In this document: one piece after another, positions 43,308 through 52,652 of the stretch | How the letters are laid out: each line of letters opens with the position of its first letter | How positions within the stretch are numbered: position 1 is the stretch's first letter | Source: an uncultured Lacinutrix sp. | Lineage (GTDB): Bacteria > Bacteroidota > Bacteroidia > Flavobacteriales > Flavobacteriaceae | Assembly: GCF_947500325.1 (NCBI RefSeq) | Contig: NZ_CANMRQ010000005.1 | Coordinates: 62,001 to 126,000, forward strand | DNA length: 64,000 bases | Direction: 5' to 3' | The notes under the pieces: generated by a model | The model's input: only the letters and a program-made list of their open reading frames with translations | What the model was told of the DNA's origin: nothing | Databases searched by the model: none | Position numbers and translations under genes: made by a program

Positions 43308-44247
43308 TGTTATGATGCTGTTGTTTTAATCGTTTTAATGACATATTTAATTCGAAACCTAATAATAATAGGTTTGCATTAAGCCATAAATAAAACATTA
43401 ATATTAGTAACGCTCCAATAGACCCATATAGTTTATTATACTGTGCGAAATTTTCTATATATAATCCAAATAAAAAGGAATTTAACATAATAAGCAAAGT
43501 TGTAAATAATGCGCCAACAGAGAAAAACTTAGAATGCCTACCTTCTTTTGTTCCAAAATAATATAAAGTAGCAGTAGCCAAATAACACATAATTACAAAA
43601 AAGGCATACTGTGCAAGACTAGCCCAAAAATCTGTTTCTCGCTTTGTATCATAGCCATAATCGTCTAACATAACCAAAACATTATCTACTACATAAATTT
43701 GAAAATAGCCAAGTCCAACAACTGTGAGTATCAATAAAAAAGCTAGAATTATTGCAACTCCTAATGCATAAATGTATTGCTTAACAACATTCCTTGTTGA
43801 TTGCTCATGATACGAATTTTCAAATCCTGAAAATAACGCATTAACTCCGTTTGTCATTAAAAAAATAGAAGCAACGAATACAGTAGAAATTAATCCACTA
43901 CTATTATTAATATTTTTAAAAATATTGTCATCGAAAAACTCTGTAGTAGTTGGTGGCAAAAAGGACTCTAAAAAGGCTAAAAAATCGGTTTGAAAATCTT
44001 CTATTGGTATATGAGGAATAACAACAAATAGAAATAACAAAAAAGGAAACAATGCCATGAAAAAACTATAAGCAATGGCACTTGCTCTAGAACCTAATGC
44101 TCCTTTAGCAATACCAATAACATAAAGCTCCAATAAATCGTATAGCGATAAACCTTCTAAACCTGGAAGTTTTATTTTGGTTAGTAGCTTTACCAATAAA
44201 TTGACCACTGGTATTTTAGCTAATTTAGCTTCTATTTCTTGAGACAC
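43300..44247 (-). CDS. YihY/BrkB family inner membrane protein
   Basis: The 315-residue protein has about six membrane helices and the family motifs RASAIAYSFFMALFPFLLF, NGVNALFSGFENSYHE and GSIGALLILMFYLWLNANLLL. The family was once called RNase BN but is now regarded as a membrane protein of unknown function. It is followed by the overlapping DUF2147 gene and preceded by nadC on the same strand. Confidence 0.92.
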   Translation of the reverse strand: MSQEIEAKLAKIPVVNLLVKLLTKIKLPGLEGLSLYDLLELYVIGIAKGALGSRASAIAYSFFMALFPFLLFLFVVIPHIPIEDFQTDFLAFLESFLPPTTTEFFDDNIFKNINNSSGLISTVFVASIFLMTNGVNALFSGFENSYHEQSTRNVVKQYIYALGVAIILAFLLILTVVGLGYFQIYVVDNVLVMLDDYGYDTKRETDFWASLAQYAFFVIMCYLATATLYYFGTKEGRHSKFFSVGALFTTLLIMLNSFLFGLYIENFAQYNKLYGSIGALLILMFYLWLNANLLLLGFELNMSLKRLKQQHHNNE

Positions 44248-44296
44248 TATTATTTAAATTAGTTGGTTTCTTTAGATTTAAAAATTAGTTAGATTA

Positions 44297-45157
44297 CTAA
44301 TCTACGGCTTTTAAGCTTAAATCCATATTGTAAACAGAATGTGTTAATGCTCCAGAAGAAATATAATCGACTCCACAAAGCGCATAATCTCTAACTGTTT
44401 TTTCATTAATACCTCCAGAACTTTCTGTTAAACACTTATCTCCTATTCGTTTTACTGCTTCTTTGGTATCTTCGTAATTAAAGTTATCTATAAGAATTCT
44501 ATAAACGCCATCAGACTTTAAAATTTCGTCTATTTCACCTAAATCTCTAGCTTCCACTATAATCTTTAAGTCTCTATTCGTGTCTTTTAAATATTGTTTT
44601 GTTTTATTAATAGCATTTGTTAATCCGCCAGCAAAATCTATATGATTATCTTTAAGCATAATCATATCGTATAAGGCAAACCTATGGTTTTCTCCACCTC
44701 CAATTTTTACTGCCCATTTTTCTAGGGCACGAATACCTGGAGTTGTTTTACGTGTATCTAAAATTTTTGTTCCAGTACCTTCTAACAAATCAACAAATGT
44801 CTTTGTTTTAGTAGCAATCGCACTCATACGTTGCATAGCATTTAAAACTAAACGTTCTGCTTTTAAAATAGATTGAGAAGCACCAGTAACATAAAATACA
44901 ATATCTCCATATTTCACCTTGCTCCCATCTTCTATAAGCGTTTCGACAGACATATTAGGATCTACATAACTAAATACTTGTTTAGCAAATTCTACTCCTG
45001 CAATAATGCCCTCGTCTTTAACTAAAAGCTTAGCTTTTCCCATAGCAGTTTCTGGAATACAAGACAGTGAACTATGATCTCCATCTCCAACATCTTCACG
45101 TATGGCATTAGTAATTATTAATTCTATTTCTTTATCAAATTGTACTTTACTTATCAT
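44297..45157 (-). CDS. nadC: Nicotinate-nucleotide pyrophosphorylase (carboxylating)
   Basis: The 286-residue protein has the quinolinate phosphoribosyltransferase motifs LDTRKTTPGIRALEKWAV, GGGENHRFALYDMIMLKDNH, IIVEARDL and ESSGGINEKTV. It converts quinolinate and PRPP to nicotinate mononucleotide in NAD synthesis. Length is normal. It heads a short minus-strand run with the YihY-type gene. Confidence 0.96.
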   Translation of the reverse strand: MISKVQFDKEIELIITNAIREDVGDGDHSSLSCIPETAMGKAKLLVKDEGIIAGVEFAKQVFSYVDPNMSVETLIEDGSKVKYGDIVFYVTGASQSILKAERLVLNAMQRMSAIATKTKTFVDLLEGTGTKILDTRKTTPGIRALEKWAVKIGGGENHRFALYDMIMLKDNHIDFAGGLTNAINKTKQYLKDTNRDLKIIVEARDLGEIDEILKSDGVYRILIDNFNYEDTKEAVKRIGDKCLTESSGGINEKTVRDYALCGVDYISSGALTHSVYNMDLSLKAVD

Positions 45158-45260
45158 TAGGTATTAGTTTAATGCTAAAATAAGAAATTGATTTATGAAT
45201 TACGACAAGCACATAATGAATTAGAATTAAAAAAAATGTAAAATCGTAATTCTGAAATTG

Positions 45261-45268
45261 TAACTTTG
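45261..45268 (+). promoter_or_regulatory. -7 box directly before rlmH
   Basis: TAACTTTG at 45261-45268 lies only 4 bases before the rlmH ATG. If transcription starts at the usual 5-7 bases downstream, the mRNA is leaderless or nearly so. A -33 TTG is not evident. Confidence 0.5.
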
Positions 45269-45272
45269 CTAC

Positions 45273-45746
45273 ATGACAATTAAACTTCTCGCCATAGGTA
45301 AGACAGACAATAAGCAATTACAAGCTTTAATGGATGAATATACTAAACGGTTAGGCTTTTATATTAAGTTTAACCTAGAGGTCATTCCAGATATAAAGAA
45401 TGTAAAAAACTTAAGTGAGGCACAACAAAAACAAAAAGAAGGCGACTTAATTCTAGCTAAGCTTTCCAATACAGATGTATTAATTCTATTAGATGAAAAC
45501 GGCAAACAATTTGATAGTGTCGCATTCTCTAATTATCTTCAAAAACACATGAATTCTGGTATAAAGCAATTAGTATTTGTTATTGGTGGTCCATATGGAT
45601 TTAGCCAAGATGTATATAATAAAGCTAGAGGAAAAGTATCGCTTTCAAAAATGACTTTTTCTCATCAAATGGTTCGGCTTTTTGTTATTGAGCAATTGTA
45701 TCGTGGTTTTACTATTTTAAAGAATGAACCTTATCATCATCGATAA
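45273..45746 (+). CDS. rlmH: 23S rRNA (pseudouridine1915-N3)-methyltransferase
   Basis: The 157-residue SPOUT protein has DVLILLDENGKQFDS, the SAM-binding knot VFVIGGPYGFS and the C-terminal SKMTFSHQMVRLFVIEQLYR with YHH at the end, all typical of RlmH. It methylates helix 69 of 23S rRNA. Its stop abuts that of the convergent symporter gene with no spacer. Confidence 0.97.
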   Translation: MTIKLLAIGKTDNKQLQALMDEYTKRLGFYIKFNLEVIPDIKNVKNLSEAQQKQKEGDLILAKLSNTDVLILLDENGKQFDSVAFSNYLQKHMNSGIKQLVFVIGGPYGFSQDVYNKARGKVSLSKMTFSHQMVRLFVIEQLYRGFTILKNEPYHHR

Positions 45747-47375
45747 TTAAGAAGTCTTTACAGTTTTTATACCTTTAATTGCTTTTAAATATTTTTTCAA
45801 TTCTTTTCTAACCTTAGGGAAAAGAAATAGCAATCCAATCATATTTGGAAACACTAAAGCTAGTATCATAGCATCAGAAAATTTTATTACGGCGTCTAAT
45901 GTAATAGCAGCACCAAGAACAGTAAATATTAGGAAAATAATTTTGTAAGATAAATCGATAAGTTTTCCTCTTCCAAATAAATATTTCCATGACTGCAATC
46001 CATAATAAGACCAAGATAAAATAGTAGAAAATGCAAATAAAGTAACGGCAACTACTAAAACATAGGAAGAACCAGGAATCGCATTATCGAATGCCATAGA
46101 CGTTAAATTAACGCCTCCAAGTCTAGAACCATCAGCCATTAAAGCTTGACCATTGATAACGTCTCCATACACAAAAACACCATCCATATTAAACATGACT
46201 ATAATTATTGCCGTCATAGTACAAATTACCACAGTATCTATAAATGGTTCTAATAACCCTACTAAACCTTCAGAGGCGGCAAATTTTGTATTAACAGCAG
46301 AATGTGCTATTGCTGCAGAACCAGCTCCAGCTTCATTTGAAAATGCAGCACGTCTAAACCCTTGAATCATAACACCAATAAAACCACCTGTAATTGTTGC
46401 TTTAGGTGTAAAAGCTTCAGTTATTATCAAGTTAATAGCATCATCTACAAAACTAAAATTCGAAAAAATAATAAATAATGCAGAAGCCACATATAGCACA
46501 GCCATTAATGGTACAACTTTCTCTGTAACTTTAGCAATGCGTTTTATACCTCCAATAATTACTATACCTACAAAAATGGCAAATATTAATCCTATAATAC
46601 TACCAGATGCAGATCCTTCAATTCCAAATCTACTAATAATTTGCGCTGCTGCTTGATTGGTTTGAAATGCATTTCCGCCACCAAATGAAGCTCCAACACA
46701 TAAAACAGCAAAGCTTACAGCTAATATTTTTCCAAGTACAGTAAAGCCTTTTTCTTTAAGCCCTTGAGATAGGTAATACATTGGTCCGCCAAAAACATGA
46801 CCGTCTTTATCTATTTCTCTATACTTAACACCTAATGTACATTCTACAAATTTTGATGACATTCCTAAAAGACCTGCCATTACCATCCAAAAAGTTGCTC
46901 CTGGACCACCAATAGAAATAGCCACTGCAACCATAGCTATATTTCCTAAACCTACAGTACCAGAAATAGCTGTTGCCAGTGCCTGAAAATGATTCACTTC
47001 TCCATGATGACTTTCATCCTTTATAGTATCCACAATATCTCCATCTACTGAATGAACATTAATTTTCATTTCTACTTGTTGTACCTCTAAAGCATCATAT
47101 TTCCCTCTAACTACTTGTATTGCAGTAGGAAAATGTTTTACATTAATAAACCCAAAGTAAAAAGTAAAAAATAAGGCTCCAAGTAGTAATAGTATTAAAA
47201 CAATTGGAATATTATATCCATAAATGGTAATTGGAGAAAGCACAAAAGATTCCCACCATGTAGCGAAAGGCATAAAAGCGTCATTAATCTGTTCGTCTAA
47301 TCCTTTTGATTGGGCATGATTGATGAATGGAATAAAAAATAAAATTGTAATAAAAAAACTTTGTCTCGAAGCCAT
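45747..47375 (-). CDS. Alanine/glycine:cation symporter (AGCS)
   Basis: From the ATG at 47375 the protein has 542 residues; a TTG nine codons upstream is open but lies close to the likely transcript start. An N-terminal signal-like helix (FFITILFFIPFINHAQ) precedes the AGCS core with about ten helices and family motifs ATAISGTVGLGNIAMVA, AFSNEAGAGSAAIAHS and LFAFSTILSWSYYG. It imports alanine or glycine with sodium or protons. The N-terminal extension of about 45 residues is a known feature of some Bacteroidota members. Confidence 0.93.
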   Translation of the reverse strand: MASRQSFFITILFFIPFINHAQSKGLDEQINDAFMPFATWWESFVLSPITIYGYNIPIVLILLLLGALFFTFYFGFINVKHFPTAIQVVRGKYDALEVQQVEMKINVHSVDGDIVDTIKDESHHGEVNHFQALATAISGTVGLGNIAMVAVAISIGGPGATFWMVMAGLLGMSSKFVECTLGVKYREIDKDGHVFGGPMYYLSQGLKEKGFTVLGKILAVSFAVLCVGASFGGGNAFQTNQAAAQIISRFGIEGSASGSIIGLIFAIFVGIVIIGGIKRIAKVTEKVVPLMAVLYVASALFIIFSNFSFVDDAINLIITEAFTPKATITGGFIGVMIQGFRRAAFSNEAGAGSAAIAHSAVNTKFAASEGLVGLLEPFIDTVVICTMTAIIIVMFNMDGVFVYGDVINGQALMADGSRLGGVNLTSMAFDNAIPGSSYVLVVAVTLFAFSTILSWSYYGLQSWKYLFGRGKLIDLSYKIIFLIFTVLGAAITLDAVIKFSDAMILALVFPNMIGLLFLFPKVRKELKKYLKAIKGIKTVKTS

Positions 47376-47496
47376 AATTTGGTTTTTATGATTTTCAAGC
47401 AAAGTGTAAATTTGAATACTTAATGAGTGTTATTATCAGAAAAAAGTAATATTTGTCAGTAAGTCTACTACAGACAAATTGGTAACACCACCTATA

Positions 47497-48612
47497 TTAT
47501 ATAGAAATATTTTCTTTAGGGATTTTTAAACGAATTTTACGATCTCGTTTTTCAGACATTTCAAAAAGTGTGCTTTTTAATGGATTTAAGTGATGTTCTG
47601 CTGTCCAATTATCTTTTCCAAAGAGCCCATCTAGTAATGCTGTTAGCAATCGTTTTACCTCGTTGTAATCATTAATATCGAATGTTCTATTACCAAGATT
47701 AAAGTTTTTAGGTTTGATTTCTAACCAATTATCTTCATCTTCTATTCTACGTTTTGCAAATTTTTCAAAAAGCTCAAATAAAGCAGGTGTTAATTTAACC
47801 TTACGAGTTTCTAGGCCAGGAAATCCCTTAAAAAAAACATGATTCACGTATTTACCATTTGGCAATTTACTTTTTTGAAAACGAACTCTTAACTCTTTAT
47901 AACTAGGAACAATATTTTCAGATAATTCCTTAACCCAACTTAATGCTAAAGCAAAAAATATCATGATTAATGATGTTTTAAAAATAGCAGAGAACAAAGT
48001 TAAATTTATTGAGTTTCCAAATAATTTATAGACTTGTGCCACTAATACTATTAGAATACAAACTAGAGACAAAAACGCTAAAGCTTTGAGCCTTCTTTTT
48101 AAAAACGACTCCCATAATACATAACCTAAAAAACCTAAAGTAAAAATGGCATAGTATACATCTAACTCATTAATCATGGTAATAACCTTACCAGAAACCA
48201 TACGACTAAGTGTTGGCAAAATTGAAAAGATAAATGGCAAACCTACAATGTAAATCCAATATTTAGATTTAATAATATGCTCAATAGATTGAGGTAAATA
48301 TCTAAACCAAGGCAGCGCTAATAAAATAAATAGACTATTTAAAAGCGACCAAACACTTCTCCAACCTTCTATTATAACTACTGAAGCTTCATTTTTTTGT
48401 GCAAAATAAATCTCAAATGCTCCTGAAAAACTCCAACAAAGTATTGATAAAGCCAACCAAACTTGTCCAAAATCTTTTTGTTTCTTACCAATATGCCACC
48501 AAATAGACATTAATGCTATAAAAGCAAATAAACATACTGCAAATTGCCACCATCCGTAAAATGTTAGTATTTCATTATCAAAGTTTGTTAAAAAATTTAT
48601 GGTTATGGGCAT
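47497..48612 (-). CDS. Multi-pass membrane protein with C-terminal cytosolic domain
   Basis: I do not recognise a named family. The 371-residue protein has about seven membrane helices (residues 15-235) with aromatic-rich FYGWWQFAVCLFAFIALMSI. A soluble C-terminal domain (about 245-371) contains ETRKVKLTPALFELFEKFAK and GKDNWTAEHHLNPLKSTLF, which looks like a DNA-binding or winged-helix-like fold but without a clear signature. It is monocistronic. A membrane-bound sensor or regulator is possible but unproven. Confidence 0.7.
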   Translation of the reverse strand: MPITINFLTNFDNEILTFYGWWQFAVCLFAFIALMSIWWHIGKKQKDFGQVWLALSILCWSFSGAFEIYFAQKNEASVVIIEGWRSVWSLLNSLFILLALPWFRYLPQSIEHIIKSKYWIYIVGLPFIFSILPTLSRMVSGKVITMINELDVYYAIFTLGFLGYVLWESFLKRRLKALAFLSLVCILIVLVAQVYKLFGNSINLTLFSAIFKTSLIMIFFALALSWVKELSENIVPSYKELRVRFQKSKLPNGKYVNHVFFKGFPGLETRKVKLTPALFELFEKFAKRRIEDEDNWLEIKPKNFNLGNRTFDINDYNEVKRLLTALLDGLFGKDNWTAEHHLNPLKSTLFEMSEKRDRKIRLKIPKENISI

Positions 48613-48701
48613 ATATAAACAGTTTCCGTTTCAAATATAATTAAATAGAAAACAATTTATTTTTACTATTTGAAACAAATAAACTCTAATACTAATAAAA
48701 A

Positions 48702-49406
48702 CTATATTGTCTTCCTAGTTAATTGTACTATAGATAATACATGTATAAAAACAGCGAAAGGCATTAAGAAAGCAGCAACTAGCAGATATGGATATTTTAC
48801 CGCTTCCATAGGAATCAATGGTATATTAGCACTATATATTTCGGGTATATAAATACTTGAAACGAATACAAAAATCACAGAAGCTAAAACTAATAATCCT
48901 AAGTAATTCCAATAAACAACAAACTTTTTAGATAGCTTATTAAAAGCTAAATAAGCTACAATTGGAGCTGTAAATGCAAAAATCATGTCCATATTGTAGC
49001 CTTCTATTGTTACATTTTTATGTAAAATTCCTGCGCTCAAAGAAAACACAAAAATGGTTTCTACCAAAACTCTAAATGTTTGTATGTAGATTAAAGCTTT
49101 TGGGTTTATATTTTGAATCCAAGCATTATTTCTGTTTTTATAAATAAAAATAGCTGTAAACAGAAAAGCTGGCAATATTAAAAATATAGGAAATCTAGGA
49201 GGTAAATCGTAGGTCTCTAAAACACCTGAAGATGCTACTATAAAAACATAAAGTTGCCATAGTAACAAACCTGTTACTAGCGTTACTTTCTTTTTCTTTA
49301 CAACTACTTTTTCTGAGAATGTTTTGTTTATAGTTTTAAACCCAATATTGATAATAATAAGAATGATAATAATTGTTAATAAAATATAAGCTGCTTTTAG
49401 TAACAT
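48702..49406 (-). CDS. Seven-helix membrane protein in marR operon
   Basis: The 234-residue protein is almost entirely hydrophobic, with about seven helices (YILLTIIIILIIINIGF near the N-terminus; IFAFTAPIVAYLAF; YLLVAAFLMPFAVFIHVLSI). I cannot assign a family. It lies 10 bases after the MarR-type regulator on the same strand and so shares its promoter and presumably its control. Confidence 0.75.
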   Translation of the reverse strand: MLLKAAYILLTIIIILIIINIGFKTINKTFSEKVVVKKKKVTLVTGLLLWQLYVFIVASSGVLETYDLPPRFPIFLILPAFLFTAIFIYKNRNNAWIQNINPKALIYIQTFRVLVETIFVFSLSAGILHKNVTIEGYNMDMIFAFTAPIVAYLAFNKLSKKFVVYWNYLGLLVLASVIFVFVSSIYIPEIYSANIPLIPMEAVKYPYLLVAAFLMPFAVFIHVLSIVQLTRKTI

Positions 49407-49416
49407 TTTCTTTAGT

Positions 49417-49842
49417 TTAAGTTAGTTTTTGTAGTACCATATTTAAAGCCAATTCACCTTCATCTTCTAATTCTTCTCTAATGTCTTTCATTGCTTTTTC
49501 CCAATGCGGAATCACTTGTTCTAATAGTTCTTTTCCTTTAATTGTAGTTTGTAAATCATGAATGTTAAGTTTTGCAACATAACCATTATCAATTAATCGT
49601 TTTAAATTTCTATTCACAGACGATTTATCCATATATAACATTTGAGACAATAGTTTTTGTGTAGGATTATTAGCTTTAGTTATAACAAATAATGTACTTA
49701 ACTGGCTATTTGTAATTCCAAAAGGTTTCAAATATTTTCTAAACACATTACTCACTATCCTATTGCATTTCATCATTTTCATAGAAATGCAAGATCTAGG
49801 ATTGCAACTTTGAATATTTGGAAATTCATTTATTGTTTTCAT
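49417..49842 (-). CDS. MarR-family transcriptional regulator
   Basis: The 141-residue protein has a winged helix with recognition region KLLSQMLYMDKSSVNRNLKR, wing IDNGYVAKL and dimerisation helices at both ends. The N-terminus has cysteines CNPRSC and C26, which might sense oxidants. A perfect 36-bp palindrome covers its promoter, so it is almost certainly autorepressed, together with the membrane protein gene downstream. The ligand is unknown. Confidence 0.92.
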   Translation of the reverse strand: MKTINEFPNIQSCNPRSCISMKMMKCNRIVSNVFRKYLKPFGITNSQLSTLFVITKANNPTQKLLSQMLYMDKSSVNRNLKRLIDNGYVAKLNIHDLQTTIKGKELLEQVIPHWEKAMKDIREELEDEGELALNMVLQKLT

Positions 49843-49847
49843 ACATT

Positions 49848-49878
49848 CAAATATAACTCAAAAAAGTTGTATATACAA
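49848..49878 (-). promoter_or_regulatory. Promoter of the marR-type operon
   Basis: On the minus strand TTG (49878-49876) and TATATTTG (49855-49848) are 20 bases apart. Only 5 bases separate the -7 box from the ATG, so the transcript is nearly leaderless. The palindromic operator covers the -33 box and spacer and just touches the -7 box. Confidence 0.65.
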
Positions 49879-49890
49879 CTTTTTTGAGTT
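49855..49890. promoter_or_regulatory. Perfect 36-bp palindromic operator (MarR site)
   Basis: Two perfect 18-base half-sites (49855-49872 and 49873-49890) with core GTTGTATATACAAC and flanking A6/T6 runs. It lies between the divergent marR-type gene and rdgB. Its symmetry and place over the promoter fit a dimeric MarR operator. It could also form an RNA hairpin, but that would lie upstream of both starts. Confidence 0.8.
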
Positions 49891-49900
49891 TACAATAACT

Positions 49901-49908
49901 TATTTTTG
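49901..49908 (+). promoter_or_regulatory. -7 box of rdgB promoter
   Basis: TATTTTTG at 49901-49908, 20 bases before the ATG. The nearest TTG (49884-49886) gives a short 14-base spacer and lies inside the MarR palindrome, so MarR may also affect rdgB. Confidence 0.45.
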
Positions 49909-49928
49909 ATTTCGAAAAAAAAGAACTC

Positions 49929-50504
49929 ATGAAAATTGTTTTTGCTACAAATAACTTAAATAAGTTAAAAGAAGTACAAAGTATAGTACCCACTCATATT
50001 GAATTATTAAGCCTAAAAGATATAGGTTGTTTTGAAGACGTTCCAGAAACTCAAAATACCATAGAAGGCAATGCTATACAAAAAGCTGAATATGTAAAAG
50101 CTCATTATGGTTACGACTGCTTTGCAGATGATACTGGTTTAGAAGTAGAAAGTTTAAATAACGAACCTGGTGTTTATTCTGCACGTTATGCTGGTCCACA
50201 AAGAGATGCTAATGACAATATGAATTTACTTTTAGAGAAATTAAAAGAAAAGGAAAATAGAAAAGCACAATTTAAAACTGTTATTGCATTACATTTAAAT
50301 GAAAAAATAGAAACTTTTACTGGCATTTGTAAAGGCGAAATAACTAAAGATAAACGAGGTGAAAAAGGTTTTGGATACGATCCTATTTTTTCACCAAATA
50401 ACTATAATGAAACTTTTGCTGAAATGGATTTAGATTTAAAAAATAAGATTGGACATCGTGGTAAAGCTGTACAAGAGTTAGTTGAGTTTCTAAACACCTT
50501 ATAA
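49929..50504 (+). CDS. rdgB: Non-canonical purine NTP pyrophosphatase (dITP/XTP)
   Basis: The 191-residue protein has the HAM1/RdgB motifs [48 protein letters not shown] and [11 protein letters not shown], ending [12 protein letters not shown]. It removes ITP, dITP and XTP to prevent misincorporation. Length is standard. Confidence 0.96.
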   Translation: MKIVFATNNLNKLKEVQSIVPTHIELLSLKDIGCFEDVPETQNTIEGNAIQKAEYVKAHYGYDCFADDTGLEVESLNNEPGVYSARYAGPQRDANDNMNLLLEKLKEKENRKAQFKTVIALHLNEKIETFTGICKGEITKDKRGEKGFGYDPIFSPNNYNETFAEMDLDLKNKIGHRGKAVQELVEFLNTL

Positions 50505-50535
50505 GACGCTTTATATCAAATGTTTACAATGCAAA

Positions 50536-50565
50536 TTGAATATCTAATATTTAATTGTACCTTTG
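50536..50565 (+). promoter_or_regulatory. Promoter of the DEAD-box helicase gene
   Basis: TTG (50536-50538), 19-base spacer, TACCTTTG (50558-50565), one of the best Bacteroidota promoter matches in the window. It gives a leader of about 125 bases. Confidence 0.75.
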
Positions 50566-50574
50566 CACCTTGAA

Positions 50575-50665
50575 AAACGCACAAGCGTTTACTACTCCTC
50601 AGAGTGAGGATGTGTTACTAGAAGTTTTAGGTTAAGTATGTTCAATGCGCTTCTATATGTAACAC
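50575..50665 (+). promoter_or_regulatory. Structured 5' leader of helicase mRNA
   Basis: Three successive hairpins are visible: AAACGC/GCGTTT (50575-50590), CCTCA/TGAGG (50597-50609) and a larger one in which GTGTTAC-TAGAAG (50612-50624) pairs with CTTCTA-GTAACAC (50650-50665) with a 3-base bulge. This may be a cold-responsive or autoregulatory leader. It matches no riboswitch I know. Confidence 0.5.
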
Positions 50666-50698
50666 CAAATAGAATGACATTGAAATACATAACAAAGA

Positions 50699-52561
50699 AT
50701 GAGCACATTCCAAGAATTAGGTCTTAATGATCTATTATTACAAGGTATTACAGATTTAGGTTTTGAAACACCATCTGAAGTACAAGAAAAAGCAATCCCA
50801 ATTTTATTAAACGAAGAGACAGATTTAGTCGCTTTAGCACAAACAGGAACAGGTAAAACTGCTGCATTTGGTTTCCCTATGCTACAAAAAATTGATGTAG
50901 ATAGTAGAACTACTCAAGGCCTTATTTTGTCTCCTACTCGTGAGTTATGTTTGCAAATTGCAAACGAAATGAAAGCTTATGGTAAACATCTTAAAGGCTT
51001 AAATGTTGTCGCTATATATGGCGGTTCTAGTATTACAGACCAAGCACGTGAAGTAAAACGTGGCGCACAAATTATTGTTGCTACTCCTGGTCGTATGAAA
51101 GATATGATTAGTCGTAGATTAGTAGACATCACTAAAATACAATATTCGGTTTTAGATGAAGCAGACGAAATGTTAAACATGGGTTTCAAGGAAGATATCA
51201 CAGATATTCTTTCTGGTACTCCAGACGATAAAAACACTTGGTTATTCTCTGCTACTATGCCAAAAGAAGTGGCAAGAATCGCAAAGAACTTTATGGTTGA
51301 ACCACAAGAAATTACGGTTGGACATAAAAACGAAAGTACAAGTAATGTCTCTCATGAATATTATTTAGTAAACGCACGTGATCGCTACCAAGCATTAAAA
51401 CGATTGGCAGATGCAAATCCTGATATTTTTTCGGTAGTATTTTGTCGTACTAAACGAGATACACAAAAAGTTGCTGAAAATTTAATTGAAGATGGTTACA
51501 GCGCAGGAGCTTTACATGGTGATTTAAGTCAAAATCAACGTGATATTGTGATGAAGCAATTTAGAACACGCCAAATACGTATGCTTGTTGCAACAGATGT
51601 TGCCGCTCGTGGTATTGATGTAGACGATGTAACTCACGTTATTAACTATCAATTAAGTGATGAAATAGAAACGTATACGCACCGTTCTGGTAGAACAGGT
51701 CGTGCTGGTAAAACTGGGGTTTCTATGGTTATTGTTTCTAAAAGTGAGGTTCGTAGATTAAAAAGTATTGAACGTATCATTAATAAGAAATTTGAATTAA
51801 AAGAAATTCCTAATGGAATGGAAATTTGCGAAGTACAACTAATGTCTCTTGCAAATAAAATTCATAATACAGAAATTAATCACGAAATAGATAAATACTT
51901 AGAAGAGATTAATGGGCTTTTTGAAGACACTTCAAAAGACGAATTAATTAAAAAGTTCTTCTCTGTAGAATTTACAAGATTCTTTAATTACTATCAAAAA
52001 GCAAAAGACTTAAATGTTGCAGCTGGAGATCCAAATCGTGAAGGTAGAACCTCTAGCGGAAATGCAGCACGTTACTTTATTAATGTTGGTGAGAAAGATG
52101 GTTTCGACTGGATGAAACTAAAAGATTTCTTAAAAGAACAATTAGGTTTAGGTCGTGATGATGTTTTTAAAGTAGATTGTAAAGACACATTCTCTTTCTT
52201 TAATACAGAAAAAGAACATCAAGAAAAAGTATTAGCTTTCTTTACAGACTTTAAATATAACGGTCGTTTTGTAAATGTAGAAATCACTGAAGACAAACCT
52301 AATCGTGGTGGTCGTGGTCGTGGAAGATCTGGTGGTGGACGACGTAGAGATGGAGATAAAAGACGTGGAGATAGACGCTCTAGTGGAAGAAACAATGAAA
52401 GACGAGGAAGACGTAGCGAAGGTTCTAACGATAATAGAGGAGACAGAAGACGCAATAACGATGACAACTCAAAATCTCGTTCTAGAAGAAGCGATGGTGG
52501 AGATAGAGATAAGAGTGAGTTTAAAACAACACACTCTAGACCAAGACGCTCTAGACGATAA
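50699..52561 (+). CDS. DEAD-box RNA helicase with RG-rich tail (DeaD/CsdA-like)
   Basis: The 620-residue protein has motif I AQTGTGKTAAFG, motif II DEAD in LDEADEMLNMGF, SAT (FSATMP) and motif VI HRSGRTGRAGK across two RecA domains (1-375). A DbpA-type RNA-binding domain follows (about 450-535; FINVGEKDGFDWMKLKDFLK), then an Arg/Gly-rich basic tail (540-620). It unwinds RNA in ribosome assembly and cold adaptation. Its leader is long and structured, consistent with post-transcriptional control. Confidence 0.95.
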   Translation: MSTFQELGLNDLLLQGITDLGFETPSEVQEKAIPILLNEETDLVALAQTGTGKTAAFGFPMLQKIDVDSRTTQGLILSPTRELCLQIANEMKAYGKHLKGLNVVAIYGGSSITDQAREVKRGAQIIVATPGRMKDMISRRLVDITKIQYSVLDEADEMLNMGFKEDITDILSGTPDDKNTWLFSATMPKEVARIAKNFMVEPQEITVGHKNESTSNVSHEYYLVNARDRYQALKRLADANPDIFSVVFCRTKRDTQKVAENLIEDGYSAGALHGDLSQNQRDIVMKQFRTRQIRMLVATDVAARGIDVDDVTHVINYQLSDEIETYTHRSGRTGRAGKTGVSMVIVSKSEVRRLKSIERIINKKFELKEIPNGMEICEVQLMSLANKIHNTEINHEIDKYLEEINGLFEDTSKDELIKKFFSVEFTRFFNYYQKAKDLNVAAGDPNREGRTSSGNAARYFINVGEKDGFDWMKLKDFLKEQLGLGRDDVFKVDCKDTFSFFNTEKEHQEKVLAFFTDFKYNGRFVNVEITEDKPNRGGRGRGRSGGGRRRDGDKRRGDRRSSGRNNERRGRRSEGSNDNRGDRRRNNDDNSKSRSRRSDGGDRDKSEFKTTHSRPRRSRR

Positions 52562-52600
52562 ATTAAACTTTTGTGTTAATTTTTAGTCAAAAAAGAGACT

Positions 52601-52637
52601 TATAAAAGTACTAAATACAATTTTTAGTACTTTTATA
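52601..52637 (+). terminator. Hairpin after helicase gene
   Basis: A perfect 15-bp stem (52601-52615 with 52623-52637; AAAAGTACTAAA core), 7-base loop. It ends 15 bases before the next ATG. The T-run lies inside the right arm, so termination strength is uncertain. Confidence 0.65.
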
Positions 52638-52652
52638 GTTCTTAATAGCAAT

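Noticed and set aside
49855-49890. The palindrome as an intrinsic terminator
   Set aside because: It lies between two divergent start codons and covers promoter elements, so an operator is the better reading despite the A/T runs.
52219-52586. Open frames in both strands around the helicase tail
   Set aside because: They arise from the Arg/Gly-rich codons of the helicase C-terminus; the real frame ends at 52561.
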